This document shows, piece by piece, positions 35,033 through 46,602 of a stretch of 64,000 bases of DNA. Every line of letters begins with the position of its first letter. Positions within the stretch are counted from its first letter, which is position 1. The notes below the pieces were generated by a model. That model was not told the origin of the DNA. It saw only the letters and a list, made by a program, of their open reading frames with translations, and made no database searches. Origin of the DNA: Phellopilus nigrolimitatus (lineage: Eukaryota; Basidiomycota; Agaricomycetes; Hymenochaetales; Hymenochaetaceae). The position numbers and the translations under genes were made by a program. Location of the stretch: assembly GCA_021029095.1 (NCBI GenBank), contig JAJOHG010000007.1:248001-312000 (forward strand), written 5' to 3'.

Positions 35033-37234
35033 ATGACGCCTCCCATCGGTGTGTTGTATCCGCATATATGCTGCATTCCGCTGCTGATAGTTAAACTTAT
35101 AGCGCTGCTGTCTGTTTACGACAAGACTGATCTCCTGCAGCTCGCGGAGGGACTGCATAAAGCTGGCGTACAGCTCTTGGGCTCCGGAGGGACGGCAAAG
35201 AAGATTAGGGACGCCGGAATCCCTATCCAGTGCGTGTCAATTGCGCATATATGCGCTTCCTCGTCTAAGAAAGAATAGAGATGTATCGGACATCACGAAG
35301 GCGCCTGAGATGCTCGGCGGCCGCGTGAAGACGCTCCATCCTGCAGTCCACGGAGGTGCGCCCGCAGCCACAGCTCATCCGCGCATACTTAGTCACCAGC
35401 CATCACTAACCGACGCCCTCCGCAGGCATCCTCGCGCGCGCGATCCCCGCCGACGAGCAGGACCTCGCCGCGCAGGGCATCGCGCCGATCTCCATCGTCG
35501 TGTGCAACCTCTACCCGTTCGCGGAGACCGTCGCCGCGCCAGACTGCACGCCCGCGCGCGCGGTCGAGGAGATCGACATCGGCGGCGTCACGCTGCTGCG
35601 CGCGGCCGCGAAGAACCACGCGCGCGTCGCCGTGCTGTCCGACCCGCGCGACTACGCGCCGTTCCTCGCCGCGTGGGCCGCGGGGCAGGGCGACGTCGGC
35701 GACGCGCGCCGCGCCGCGCTCGCGCTCAAGGCGTTCGAGGCGACCGCCGCGTACGACGATGCGATCGGCGGCTACTTCCGCGCGCAGTACGCGGACGCGG
35801 GCCTCGCGCCCGAGGCGCGCGCGGGCCCGGTGCGGCGGATCGCGCTCCGGTACGGCGCGAATCCGCACCAGACGCCGGCGCAGGCGTACGTCAAGGACGG
35901 GGAGCTGCCTTTCAAAGGTTCTTCTATCCTTCTTTCTTACTTCTTTCGAAACCCTGAGTTGACGATGTCGGGCCTTGGCTTGCAGCCCTCGTCGGCTCGC
36001 CGGGGTACATCAACCTCCTCGACGCGCTCAATTCGTATGCGCTCGTCTCGGAGCTGCAGGAGGCGCTCGGGCTGCCCGCCGCGGCGTCGTTCAAGCATGT
36101 GTCTCCGGCGGGCGCTGCGGTCGGCCTGGAGCTGAACGATGTGGAGAAGGAGGTGTACGGCGTCGACGACCTGAAGGAGCCGCTGACGCCTCTGGCCTGC
36201 GCGTACGCTCGTGCAAGAGGTAATTCATTTTTGGCTGTTTCGCTTTGTGTCTGAGGTGTATTTTGGACAGGCGCGGACAGGATGTCGTCTTTCGGCGACT
36301 TCATCGCCCTCTCGGCCCCCTGTGACCTCGCAACCGCACGCATCATCTCTCGCGAAGTCTCCGATGGCATAATCGCTCCTGGATATTCGGACGAGGCCCT
36401 GGAAGTTCTGAGGAAGAAAAAGGGCGGGAAGTACTGCGTGCTTCAGGTAAACACATCCTCTATTGTTAGGTCTATCATACTCACTATAATCTCTCAGATC
36501 GACCCCAGTTACAAGCCAGAGCCCATCGAGACCAGGCAGGTCTATGGAATCTACATGCAGCAGCGCCGCAACGACGCGAAGATCGATGCTAACTTATTCA
36601 AAACTATCGTCTCTAAAAACAAAGAGGTGCGAGGGGCGCATATATCCAGCCCCGCCGTTGCTCACCCCCTGTTTTGCTGCAGCTCCCGGAGTCGGGCGTG
36701 ACAGACCTCATCGTCGCGACCCTCGCGCTCAAGTACACGCAGTCCAACAGCGTCGCGTACGCGCTGCGCGGGGCGGTCATCGGGCTCGGCGCGGGCCAGC
36801 AGTCGCGCATCCACTGCACGCGGCTCGCGGGCGCGAAGGCGGACCTCTGGTGGCTGCGGCACCACGCGCGCGTGCGCGCGCTGCCGTTCCGCGCGGGCGT
36901 GAAGCGCGCGGAGAAGGCGAACGCGGTCGACCTGTTCGTCGGCGGGGAGCCGCTCGCGGGCGGCGAGCGCGCGCAGTGGGAGGGCCTCTTCGCGCACGTG
37001 CCCGCGCCGCTGGGCGCGGACGAGCGCGCGGCGCACATGGCGGCGCTCGACGGCGTCGCGTGCGCGAGCGACGCGTTCTTCCCGTTCCCCGACAACGTGC
37101 ACCGCGCGCGGAGGAGCGGCGTGAGGTACCTTGCGGCACCGGCGGGGAGCGTGATGGACGCGGAGTGCATCAAGGCCGCGGACGAGCACGGCATCGTCTT
37201 TGCGCACACGAACCTCAGACTGTTCCACCACTGA
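35033..37234 (+). CDS. ADE17: Bifunctional AICAR transformylase / IMP cyclohydrolase
   Basis: ATIC (yeast Ade16/Ade17), the enzyme of the last two steps of de novo purine synthesis: AICAR plus 10-formyl-THF to FAICAR, then closure to IMP. About 600 residues in eight exons, cytosolic. The tiny first exon MTPPI joins [18 protein letters not shown] (MGS-like IMP cyclohydrolase domain), with [40 protein letters not shown] and [15 protein letters not shown]. The transformylase domain follows: [87 protein letters not shown] and the end HTNLRLFHH. All family blocks are present and the frame is intact. The last exon is extremely GC-rich. Yeast has two isozymes; I cannot say which one this matches, and basidiomycetes may have one. 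Confidence 0.95.
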
Positions 37235-37404
37235 GGGGAGGGTGGAAGGCCCGCGGTGTATGAGACAAAAAATGATGTACCGGTTACCTTACTCTGTGGA
37301 CCGAAGACTCGACTCTTGCTTGTACGAAAAAAACAAAACGTGAAAATATATATACATGTATCTCTTTACTTTGGCGTGACAATCTTAGGGGGAAAAGATC
37401 GCAT

Positions 37405-38630
37405 TCAAGGGATCGGGCCAGCGTCATCCTTATTATTCCGGACTCGCTGCATCTGCACCCTCTCGGCCATGAGATCAGCACCCCACTCCTTGACTTCCGG
37501 GTGCTGGATCTTCGGCACGCTGCTCTCATAGAACGCGCCCAGCTGCTGCTCTTCGTGTCGGCGCTCGTACTCAAGGGCTAGGCAACGATAAGATCTGCAC
37601 TAATCGCTCATAGCATTGGCCCTGCTTACCTTGCGATGCCATCTCGAAGCGGTCCAGGTCTTCATGATAGTGAGGTGTAACACCAAGAAGGGGGAGACAA
37701 CTGATTATGCATACCTTTGACGAAGCGAGCTTCGGCAGTCTGCCCGTCTTCGTATTCCTATACGAAGATACATGAATAATTGAGCCTAGCACACGAGCAT
37801 GTCTAAAAAAAAGTGTGTTCTTACTTTCCAAAGCGCCTCGATGCGAAGGGCCGCGGGGCTCCCGTGCAGCATGACGTGCGCAAAATTGTGCATCGCTTCC
37901 TAATATCATCATATAATACAAACGTCATCTCAAAGGTGCTTAAGAGCATTCAGCGAGTTTCACGACATACTGCTTCTCTCCTTTGCTTTTCCGCCCTGGG
38001 AATGCTCTCTCGGGGCGCGATGTCGCCGACTGCGGCAACGTTCAGTCTTAAAATAGGATTAGATAAATGGACCGCATGGCTTGGAGCGACCTTGAGCTTC
38101 CGCCAAGTCGTGTACGAGGCACATGAGAACGCATCTTGTGTTGACGCAAAGCAGATATTAAGATCAATCCGTGCTTACAGAGAAATAGGTAGGGCGCTCC
38201 TTACTTAGTGATATCGATTGACGTGTCCGATGAACACATAGCTAGGATGGCCATCCGGTACATGTGGTCTGATATACTTCAAATCTTTTGTAAACATCGA
38301 CACAAAGTGGGACATTTTGTCTAAATGGCACCTTTCTGGATCCGGGATCTGGAAAAACGTAGAAATTTAAGGAGGTTGTATAAAGTAATAAATCAGGAGC
38401 ATACCTTGTGGTCGACCCACCCGGTTCTTTTTTGTGTCTTCATAGTTCAGGTATATGAAAAGTAGTATTCGGAAGCTATGCATCAAGCTTACTTTGAGCT
38501 GTTCCAGAATGTGGAAGAAAGCGAGTCTGTCCTCTGAAGCGTTTCCAGAAGAACGATAAAGAGGTGGGAAAACTCGTTTGGGAGCTCCTTCTAAAGATAA
38601 GGGTGCCAGGGAGCGCCTTTCTTCCGCCAT
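37405..38630 (-). CDS. HD-domain 5'-deoxynucleotidase (HDDC2/Ygk1-like)
   Basis: Homologue of human HDDC2 and yeast YBR242W/Ygk1: metal-dependent 5'-deoxynucleotidases removing phosphate from dNMPs. About 230 residues in nine or so small exons. Start MAEERRSLAPLSL, then AFFHILEQLK; a short exon RTGWVDHK; then DHMYRMAILAMCSSD (first metal His in SDHMYRM); then VLMCLVHDLAEAQ with the HD pair; VGDIAPRESIPRAEKQRRE; LWKEYEDGQTAEARFVKDLDRFEMASQ (KDLDRFEM gives the last metal Asp); and EYERRHEEQQLGAFYES. The stop is at 37405. The order HxxxxR...HD...E(x)D matches the family. Introns are small and the gene is easily missed by single-exon searches. Confidence 0.9.
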
Positions 38631-39838
38631 TGTTTGGTACTTTAAGCCGTGGATGCGGGCAAGAAAAAAGAGTATGGAAGTTGAGGAGTAAGGCTTGAGC
38701 TGGTGAGAGTCCGGAAGGCCAGCACGTGATGAAAACGCGCCGCAGACGCGTTTGATCTGCATATCTCTCGGCAATCTTCGGCATTAAAAAAATCGGCTTG
38801 GTATACTATATCACCGACCTGGGGCCTGGGTACTATTGTTACTTTCCTGTCAGGCTTTTAAAATTAAATATGGACAGTTCCGCCTAGGTTACATGTAGCT
38901 GACCGCTTTTCGGAGAGAGCATTCACTCTCTGCCCTTCTCAACCGGAAAAGGCGGAGAACATCGTACCGGCCTAGGTGATATTTCTGAGCATGATCATTC
39001 GATCTACGCAGATATATTATCTTGTTAGAGCCGCCTCTGCGACCCCGTCAAGAACATCGAAGATCTGGTCGGGATGGTCAACACGATACACCATCTTCAA
39101 TTAGCATGCCCTCTACGGTTCTAGAAGTGATGCAGGGCGACAATTGAGCTGTTCTGAATATGCACCACTCTCAAGCCGAGGCTACCGTTCTACTACCACT
39201 ACTACATCCGATCGGGCCCGCTTTTCGACTGGACATGCTCAGCCGCTTGTGATCTCAAGTTATTCATGCAAGACTACCGTGTTGCGACAATTTCTTCTCA
39301 CATTCCGCTCAATCTCTTTTTCTGGAGCACGACGAGCTTCACATGGAAAACAAATGACATATTACTCGAGGTTCTGGTTTTGGCCGACTCAGTTTCCGTA
39401 GCCGTTCCTGCTCTGGCCCAGCCATCTGTGATGCAAGCGTAGAAATGCGTTCCGCCGCGGACCTCATTTTCTGGTCCAGCAAGCCAGGCCAAAATCGCTA
39501 CTCTCTTGTTTCTTTTCTGTTCAATGAGACTTTGAAATCTTGCTTTCGCTGTTTCTCTCAGGTCTCAAACAGTGCAAACCGTGTTCGCCTAAGTAAACTG
39601 GATCAATACAGTGCGTTCCGTTGGAATATCAAAAAATATCCATATTGCAGTAACATCTGGCTGATACAGGGGATTCGAATGTCCATTGATGAAGAAAAGA
39701 AAAGAAAAACAAGAAAGATAATGCGGTATGACTGCGCCCGACTCAACGACCTCCACGTGTTTACTCGTACGAGCTGCCAAACTGCGTCGGGGAGAACATA
39801 TCAAAGTAGGCCCTGCTCCATATCTCCCAAATCATTGT
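38631..39838. other. Intergenic, no gene recognised
   Basis: About 1.2 kb. The left part holds the promoter of the deoxynucleotidase gene. No coding match was found in the middle. From about 39600 the sequence belongs to the tandem duplication with 41400 onward. Confidence 0.5.
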
Positions 39839-40618
39839 TCAGATCTCCTTGATCGTCTCCAAAGCCGGTGTCGCGGTACCGCTGCCGAAGTTGAGTATAG
39901 ACAACCCGAGCTCGAGACGGTCCATGGCAGCCAACTCCACGCCCGGTGTATGCGGGAGCGTACGCGCGGGCCCGTCGTATATGTTGTTTGATTGCTCCGA
40001 CGCTGGTGTGGGGAAAGGCGCCTTTGTCGGCGGTGCCGGCCTGGGCTTCTGGAGTCGGAGTCGGAGAGGACGTGCATTCGCGCGGCGCTCCTGCAAGGAC
40101 AGGGCAGCCGATGGCCCTTGGATTACAGTCACCTGAAAAGAGGTACGTCAGTTTATAGTTTATAGTCAAGAGGAAGGAGATGAACATACCCGCATCATTG
40201 GGACACTCGACGCGAAGCCCTTCGGGACAAATATCCCTGCCTGACGGAAGTACGATTCGACAGACACGTCTCCAGGTGAAACGGGCGTCGACACCGGCGT
40301 CGGTGCGTTAAAAGCGCCAGGCGTGCCCGGACTGGCCGGCTGCAACGGCGGGGTTATCATCGCATAGTTCTGCGAGAACGAAGGCATGCGCGTAAGCACA
40401 AGTGGGGCGCGGCGCGACTTTGCGCTCGTCGTGCCGGCGGGAAGAGAGGCGCCCGTGGCGTGCACGGTGGCCGAGTTCGAGGAAGCGCGGGAGGAGGCGG
40501 GGGAGGACGGGGAGTGCGCATGTGCGAAGGCGCTCTTGAGCGTGGGCGAACCGAGCGAGGCTGCGCTGCGCGCACTGTTGACTGCGGGGTTAAAGGCGAA
40601 CATGATATGTGCGTTCAA
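39839..40618 (-). CDS. Small Ser/Pro-rich protein, unknown family (copy 1)
   Basis: I do not recognise this family. Two exons, about 240 residues. The first exon (40618-40187 approx.) starts MNAHIMFAFNPAVNSARSAA, continues with SPTLKSAFAHAHSPSSPASS and a Ser/Thr/Pro/Ala-rich stretch, and ends VPKGFASSVPMMR. The intron uses GTATGT at about 40187 and CAG near 40132. The second exon reads VTVIQGPSAALSLQERRANA, then a Pro-rich segment, then SNNIYDGPARTLPHTPGVEL and ATPALETIKEI. There is no signal peptide or membrane helix. The conserved ends and low-complexity centre match copy 2 at 41574-42339, which supports real coding. Function unknown. Confidence 0.7.
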
Positions 40619-40706
40619 GTGAAGCTGACTGGGGGGCGAGGTTGTTTGGTTGGGATGATGCAGGTAGGTGGTTAAGTGATGAGACTCTGGGTGCCAGTTA
40701 GCAGCA

Positions 40707-40716
40707 CCTTATATAC
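40707..40716 (-). promoter_or_regulatory. TATA box of small gene copy 1
   Basis: On the minus strand GTATATAAGG lies about 90-98 bp upstream of the start at 40618. The same element (GTATATAAAG) lies at the same distance in copy 2. Confidence 0.65.
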
Positions 40717-41573
40717 TCAAAATCCCTCCTCATAGCCAGCTTACTCTGCAGCCGGCACTGGAGTCAGCCGCTAGACTTCCGAGACTGCGCCCCACTGGCA
40801 TAAGACAATAAAAAGGCAGAAAAAGACAATAAAAAGACAATAGAAAACGCGGTATACGAGTCGTTTGCATGGTGTTTCGGGATCGAGTATGATGTAGTGT
40901 TTCGGAGTCGGAGTCGACGATGCGAGACGCGGAAGCTAATGCAAATCCCGAGTCCATAACGGGACTGCCCCGCCCCGGATTAGGAAAGGAGTGTCGATCA
41001 TCCGATCATTCTTTGCTTTTTGTTATCTCTTCAATGCGTCAAGTGTACCCATGGCAGGTGTTTAATCCTGGAGCTCTACCGGAAGGCGTGGTCCCACAGC
41101 TTTTCTGAAAATTTCGTCTGTGTTCAAAGAGATAATTTAATAATAGTTTTTGTTTTAACAGACCAGATCTATACCCGACAACACGACTTTCAAGCAGAAA
41201 GCTTTACACCCTCAGATAACATTTGGTATCCGCTATCATCTGCGCTACATGCTTTCTTGATCGGAATCCAGGTTTGAATGAGTTTCATGATGATTGTGAG
41301 GAACTTGACGATATTGATGTTCTGTTTCGTCAGCGTCGCTAAGTCTCTACCGCTGTTTTTTCTCGACGCCAGACAGATCATGAATGAGTAAATCACACTG
41401 ATGCAATGCGCTCCGTTAAAGTGCCAATTTTTTTTTTCCGTAATGTGATCTCGTCGAATTGATACAGTGGATTCGAATGTCCAATGGTAAAGAATAGAAA
41501 AAAGGAAAGGAGAAATCGAACTGGCATTTCCGCGCCGTCCCCGTATGAAACACATAATGGCGTCAACAGGCAT

Positions 41574-42339
41574 TTAGGATCGAGCCTCCGCAATATCCTC
41601 TATCATAACATCGTCCAGGCGCGGCTCCTCTATCGTTTCGAGCGTCGGTGTCGCGATGGCACCAATACCGATAAATTTCAGTGCGAACAGTCCGAGGCCG
41701 AGCCTCTCGGCGCCTGGACCTACGTCCGGAGTGTGCGGAAGTATGTGCGCGAGCTGGACATGTATATTGCTGGGCTGCCCCGTAGTGGGCGTGGGGAACG
41801 GCGTTACTGTCGTCGGCACTGGCGCAAAAGACGGAAGCCGGAGCGTCCGCACGATCGCATTGCGGCGATCCTGGAGGGACAACGCTTCGTTGGTTAAGGT
41901 CGTCTGTCGAAATGCAAGTCAGCTCCGAAGCTACAGCCTATAAGCAAGGATGGATAAACCTCACCCGAATCTGGGCGCCTGATGCGAGGCCCTGTAAGGG
42001 CGCTGTGACGGTCTGCATGAAGTAAGACCCGCAAGGTCCTGTCCCAGGCGTAACGGGTGTAGGAAACGGCGTAGGCGGCGGAGTGAACACCAGTGGAAGA
42101 GTCGGTACGCTTGGCAAACGCGGTGTACGAGGCTGCGTCGCCTCCGCCATATGATTGGCGGTCAGAGCGGCATCCGTGGAGAGCATGGCAGCCGGATTCG
42201 AGTACGCGCTGGGTGATGAGGTATAGGAAGTAGAGTTCGCATGCGCGAAGGCACTCTTGAGCGTGGGAGAAGCGAGCGGGGCTGCGCTGCGCGCACTGTT
42301 GATTGCGGGGTTGAAGACGAACATGATGTGCGCGTTCAA
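41574..42339 (-). CDS. Small Ser/Pro-rich protein, unknown family (copy 2)
   Basis: Paralogue of the gene at 39839-40618. Start MNAHIMFVFNPAINSARSAA, then SPTLKSAFAHANSTSYTSS; the centre is Pro/Thr-rich (PPPTPFPTPVTPGTGP) and differs from copy 1. The first exon ends with GLASGAQIR. After a short intron the second exon has TTLTNEALSLQDRRNAIVRT, PFPTPTTGQPSNIHV, HILPHTPDVG, RLGLGLFALKF and ATPTLETIEEPRLDD, and runs a dozen residues longer than copy 1. Conserved anchors shared by the pair are the N-terminal 17 or so residues, ALSLQ(E/D)RR, PFPTP, SNI, LPHTP and ATPxLETI. No known domain is apparent. Confidence 0.7.
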
Positions 42340-42428
42340 GTGAAGCTGACTGGGGGCGAGGCTGTTTGGCTGGGATGGTGCAGGTAGGTGGTTAAGTGAT
42401 GAGACTCTGAATGCCAGTTAGCAGCACT

Positions 42429-42438
42429 TTATATACCC
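42429..42438 (-). promoter_or_regulatory. TATA box of small gene copy 2
   Basis: Minus-strand GTATATAAAG about 90-99 bp upstream of the start at 42339, in a region nearly identical to the copy 1 promoter. Confidence 0.65.
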
Positions 42439-43046
42439 AAAATCCCTCCTCATAGCCAGCTTACTTTGCAACCCCCACTGGAGTCAGCCGCTAGACTTCC
42501 GAGACTGCGCCCCACTGGCATAAGACAATAAAAAGACAGAAAAAAACAATAAAAAGACAATAAAAAACGCGATATACGAGTTGTTTCCATGATGTTTCGG
42601 GATCGAATACGATGCGGTGTTTCGGAGTCGAGGTCGACGGACGCGGAACGCGGAAGCTAATGCAAATCCCGAGTCCATAACGGGCATGACCCGTCCTACT
42701 TTTGGAAACTGACGTCGATCATTCGAACGTCTTTCCAATGTCTCTAACGCGATACCAATATTTTTCTTCGTGATCTCTTGAGCGCTACTAGGCAGTAGCT
42801 CGCACGTATTGCGTCGACAAGCTGGCTGAGGTTATATAGTTTCGAAAAGGGATCTACGATAAGTTATAAGATATCAATGGTACATATATCCAATGTAAGT
42901 AAAGCAAAAATACAATAGCGAGACTGCCATGATAACTGATGCAAACTGGCCAAGTATTATTTAGTGATTAAGTCGCTCAAATTTTTTGTAGTTCTCCTCT
43001 GTCATCAGCATACTGTCCTGGGATCCCTTGCAAATAGATTTTGTCC

Positions 43047-44103
43047 TCATACGTTTGATGCAGGCCCTCGGGTACTCGAAATCAAGTCTAACTGAGTCCG
43101 GCTTGTTTCGTCTGCGTATACAGCATGATACCCCATGCCCTTACTGATAGGAAGACTGAGGCCGAAGGTGACGTAAAGTGCCACTACGGCGAACTCCATG
43201 AGGACCGACATGAGAAGGAAGAGCTCCCAACTGCCGCGGCTGCTGTTGAACTCCGCGAGGACAGACTTGGACGAACTCGACGAATCTCCTTCCGTAGTGA
43301 CGGACGAGGAGCTGAAAGACGATAACGTGGAGTATAACACTCGTACGGCAAGGAAGGCGAGCGAACCGGAAATGCATTTCAGGAGCTGAAAATAGATTCA
43401 GAATAAGGATAGGTAAGAAGCATCAAGGATGGGCTACTTACAGTAATATTGTGCTCAGTTAGACGGTCTTGCACTTTCCAGATGAGTAGATCGTAAAGGG
43501 CAAGAAGGACGTAGCAGATGACCAGTATGATCGCGCCGATGTAACGAAGAATGGATGGCGCATCGCTGTCGCTGCTGCTCGCAATTGATGACCCAATAGT
43601 CTGGGCGACAAGGCCGGCAATAATGGCAATTCGGACAAGGCTAAATTTCCTTTGGTTCAGGAAGGGATGCTTGCCGAGGATGGGTGAGCCACTGGCGAGA
43701 AAGAGGAAAGAGATTAACTGTCCAGTAAATATTGAAATGAAGACGAGCAACCTACGCAACCTCTAGGAAGCTTGCAGTGCAAAGAAGCAAAGGACCGAGA
43801 CCCACTCCCTCCAACACATATGCCGCGATGAACAAGCCTTTCACAGGCGGATCGACTTTCTCTGCAACGATGTGTATGACACCGCCCGCTACTCGAACTA
43901 TTTGGACAGATGTAAGGCGAGTACTCAAGCAGAGTATAAAAATTATCGTGATTCTTACAGATACAGAAAATTAAGAGTTCCAGCCAACCCGACTGCCGCG
44001 AATATCCATGGCGGAAGGTAAGGACGAGTGCAAGGCCAAAGATGATCACGTATACCGCGACGACGACCACGGAGATCTGGCCACGCTCATCAAGTCCAAG
44101 CAT
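43047..44103 (-). CDS. Seven-helix-type membrane protein, DUF7702 family
   Basis: Fungal integral membrane protein of the DUF7702 type, with multiple hydrophobic segments. Exon 1 reads MLGLDERGQISVVVVAVYVI with FRHGYSRQSGWLELLIFCI; the intron at 43968-43907 joins to FRVAGGVIHIVAEKVDPPVK. Then come FIAAYVLEGVGLGPLLLCTA, LLVFISIFTGQLISFLFLAS, IAIIAGLVAQTIGSS and YIGAIILVICYVLLALYDLL. The last exon has a Ser-rich loop, then SWELFLLMSVLMEFAVVALY and a cytosolic tail with QLDLISS. The phrases FRHG(F/Y)SRQ(A/S)GW and GGVxHIV are family marks. These proteins are abundant in basidiomycetes and uncharacterised. Membrane topology is predicted from hydrophobicity only. Confidence 0.82.
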
Positions 44104-45072
44104 AGAATCGTAGAAACTCGGCTAGGTTCACTGAGATTTGAGAAACACCAACTCTACTCTGCAGAAGGGCCTGGTTGGAGGACCTGTAATTCACACCTAG
44201 GATTTATATGTTATCGTCATTACAGTAAAACACCGAGCACTGCTTTGCCGCCGACATTTGATCGCGTCGCATAGCCGCATAGCTGCAGGCTACCTGCAGG
44301 CTTCATTAGGCGGCGGATCTTCTGTGACGGTGGGGGTGTTGTTATATTCTCTCTTGTGCGTCGAGTAAGTAATGATTGTTGTTTCATTGTTCGAATTGCG
44401 ACCTAAGTAGCGTCAAAACCTTATGAAAAGCTCTTCCATCAGGTAAAAGCTCTAGTAAACTTACTCAGAAAGTGCCGTCCTCGCAGTCTCGTGATGCTGT
44501 CATAACGAAGTAAGTCCTCCACACTATTTCTTTCTGAGTAACGTGACGGTCCTTCGTTAGTATTCGCCGCTGAGAAGCAGGGAGAACGATCACTTCGCAG
44601 CTCTAGTCAGCGCCGGTCGCCCTACGTAAAATACACAATCAGACTTCGTCGTGCATAGCGTATTGCCGTAGCGAGAAAAGAAATCCCAGATCGTACGTAC
44701 ATGTACAAGACTGCGGAGGATGGCCGGTTTGAAATTTGAACTCCTCGGAGCGACGGGTGATCTTCAAAACCCATGATGACTCATCACTGCTTCCATTGCT
44801 TCAAGGATAATCCATGCGCTTCTTCCTTTGCAACGATGTTGTGGCTTGCTTCACTGAAGATGAACTGCGGTCGTTAGTCTGTTGGAAACGAACTGTCCTG
44901 GAAAGAGAAGTGCAGTCTGAAGCTTATGTAAACCGACGCCTCCGTCATTCTGAGACTACACTCCGCCGATCATCCTCTGAAACTACCACTGCTTCTGTTA
45001 CGGACCGTCTCACACTGGCATTTGCAATGCCCAAAATCTCTTTTTTTAATACGAATTTTAACATTCTCCAGA
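44104..45072. other. Intergenic between divergent genes, no gene seen
   Basis: About 970 bp between the DUF7702 gene (minus) and the DHH gene (plus). It contains a small palindromic CTGCAGG...CCTGCAG stretch near 44283-44302. Open frames here have no recognisable content. Confidence 0.5.
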
Positions 45073-46602
45073 ATGACTGCAAAACGCACAAGTTCGCCTG
45101 CTGATACTTTACCACACCCGAAGAGACCAAGGATAGGTATGGACGACGACTCAGGCGTCTCGGAAGATTATCCGGACTGGCCTGCACCTCGACGAAACAT
45201 CGCGTCAGCTAGAGAGTTCATAACGGAATGCGCTCGGGGAGGGCACCTCACGCTGCTTGTCCCTGACAAAGATGGTAGGCAGACAGCCGACTTCCACGCC
45301 TGGGCCACGCTAACTGTGCATCGCAGCGGACGGACTTTCGTCAGGAAAGATCATGCACCACACACTCGTGTCCCTCGGTCTTCCTCCAGAACGCATCAAA
45401 GTCCATATGCCTAGCAAAAGTTCGTCCGTTTTTCAAGCCGACGAACGAGCAAAAATGGAGTCGCATGGTGCCACGCGGGTAATCGCATTGGACCAAGGCT
45501 CTCGAGGCGGTCCGCCGCTCGTGTCCCCGGTATCCACGCGTGGGAAGGACGTGCGCACGCTCATCGTCGACCACCACGAGAGCGATGCCTTCCCTGCCGA
45601 CGCGCTTGTTGTGACGGCATGCCACTCCCCGCCTATCGCTACGTCCTCGCTCCTCACTTATCTCCTGTGCCTGCCCCTCCACAAGAGCGTACGCGAAGCG
45701 TGTGCCGTTCCCGCTCTGTTGGGGGTGTTTGGAGACCTGGGCCCGAGCGCCGTGAAGTGGGGGGAGGGCCCTTGGCCTGCATATCTTGGGGACGTGGTCA
45801 AGAAAGTGACGAAAAAGGCGCTCTCGGAGGCAGTGAGCATGATGAACGCGCCACGGCGGACGGCTGAGTATCGAGGTATGTATCTGTGATGTCCCGATGT
45901 TACGCGTCTCTCATACCTCTTGCCAGTGTACGATGCATGGGAGGCTGTACTCCGCGCGCGCACATCGCAGGACATCTCCACGGATCGCACATTCCTGGCC
46001 GCCCGTGCGAGCGTCAACGCGGAGGTCAAGCGGTGCACGCACGCTGCTCCGGCGTTCTCGAAAGATGGACGCGTTGCGCTGCTCCGCATCCACAGCGGGT
46101 TCCAGGTGCACCCGGTAATCGCGACGCGCTGGGCAGGACACCTCCGCGCGTGCGATTTGCAGCTAGTCATGGTCGCGAACGACGGGTACCACCCATCGGG
46201 CGTGCATACGAACTTCTCGTGCCGCATCGTTGCTTCTCTCAGAAAGCTACCCGAGGCGGAGCGGCCGAACCTCATCGAGATCCTCAAGGAGTACGCGAGG
46301 AATGTCCCGGATGATAAATTTATTGAACGCATCGGAGGGGATTTCGCAAAGGGACATAAGGAAGCCACTGGGGGGATCATCCTGACTGTAAGATACTCGG
46401 TCTCTCCGTGGATTAGATTCAGCTGACAGATTGGTATTAACAGAGTGACTTCGAGAAGTTCACCGAGGCGATGGAAATTGGTGTGAAACCAGACCCTTTG
46501 GAAATGACGCCCAGGTTTCCCAAAAAGAAAAGCATTGATCCTGGTCAAAAGACTAAACTCACGTCGTTTTTCTCTCCAGTGAAAGAGGCCTCGCAGCTAT
46601 GA
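45073..46602 (+). CDS. DHH-family phosphoesterase with PIP-like tail
   Basis: RecJ-type DHH phosphoesterase family protein (phosphodiesterase or exonuclease fold), about 460 residues. The N terminus is a basic MTAKRTSSPADTLPHPKRPR, suggesting nuclear localisation. The intron at 45274-45329 joins DKDADGLSSGKIMHHTL, giving the motif I Asp-x-Asp. Then VIALDQGSRGGPP, the DHH motif LIVDHHESDAFPA, ATSSLLTYLLC and LLGVFGDLG follow. The C-terminal half has ALLRIHSGFQVHPVIATRW and LVMVANDGYHPSGVHTNFSCR, which resembles a DHHA1-type substrate domain. The protein ends DPGQKTKLTSFFSPVKEAS. KLTSFF resembles a PCNA-interacting (PIP) box, although the Gln is one position early. A nuclease role at replication forks is inference. 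The stop is at 46600-46602. Confidence 0.82.

Larger units (their letters stand above)
39600..41015. repeat. Tandem duplication unit 1 (small-gene family)
   Basis: Similar to 41400-42735 in the same orientation. Each unit holds one small two-exon gene plus flanks. The roughly 400 bp upstream of the start codons (40619-41000 against 42340-42720) is nearly identical by eye, including the TATA box. A GATTCGAATGTCCA string marks the 3' side of both (39670 and 41468). Confidence 0.85.
41400..42735. repeat. Tandem duplication unit 2 (small-gene family)
   Basis: Second unit of the duplication described at 39600-41015. Upstream DNA is nearly identical between units (for example the GCTAATGCAAATCCCGAGTC string at about 40937 and 42656), while the coding regions have diverged strongly in their centres. 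Confidence 0.85.

Noticed and set aside
36613..37231. Long minus-strand open frames opposite the ATIC gene
   Set aside because: They are antisense shadows of a very GC-rich exon; Arg/Ala-rich low-complexity translations without motifs, while the plus strand encodes a fully conserved enzyme.
43047..44103. RTA1-like lipid-translocating exporter for the membrane gene
   Set aside because: Helix pattern is similar, but the FRHGYSRQSGW and GGVIHIV phrases fit DUF7702 proteins better.
44814..45104. Frame directly upstream of the DHH gene
   Set aside because: It is not in frame with the DHH exon and has no conserved content; the Met at 45073 gives the better start.
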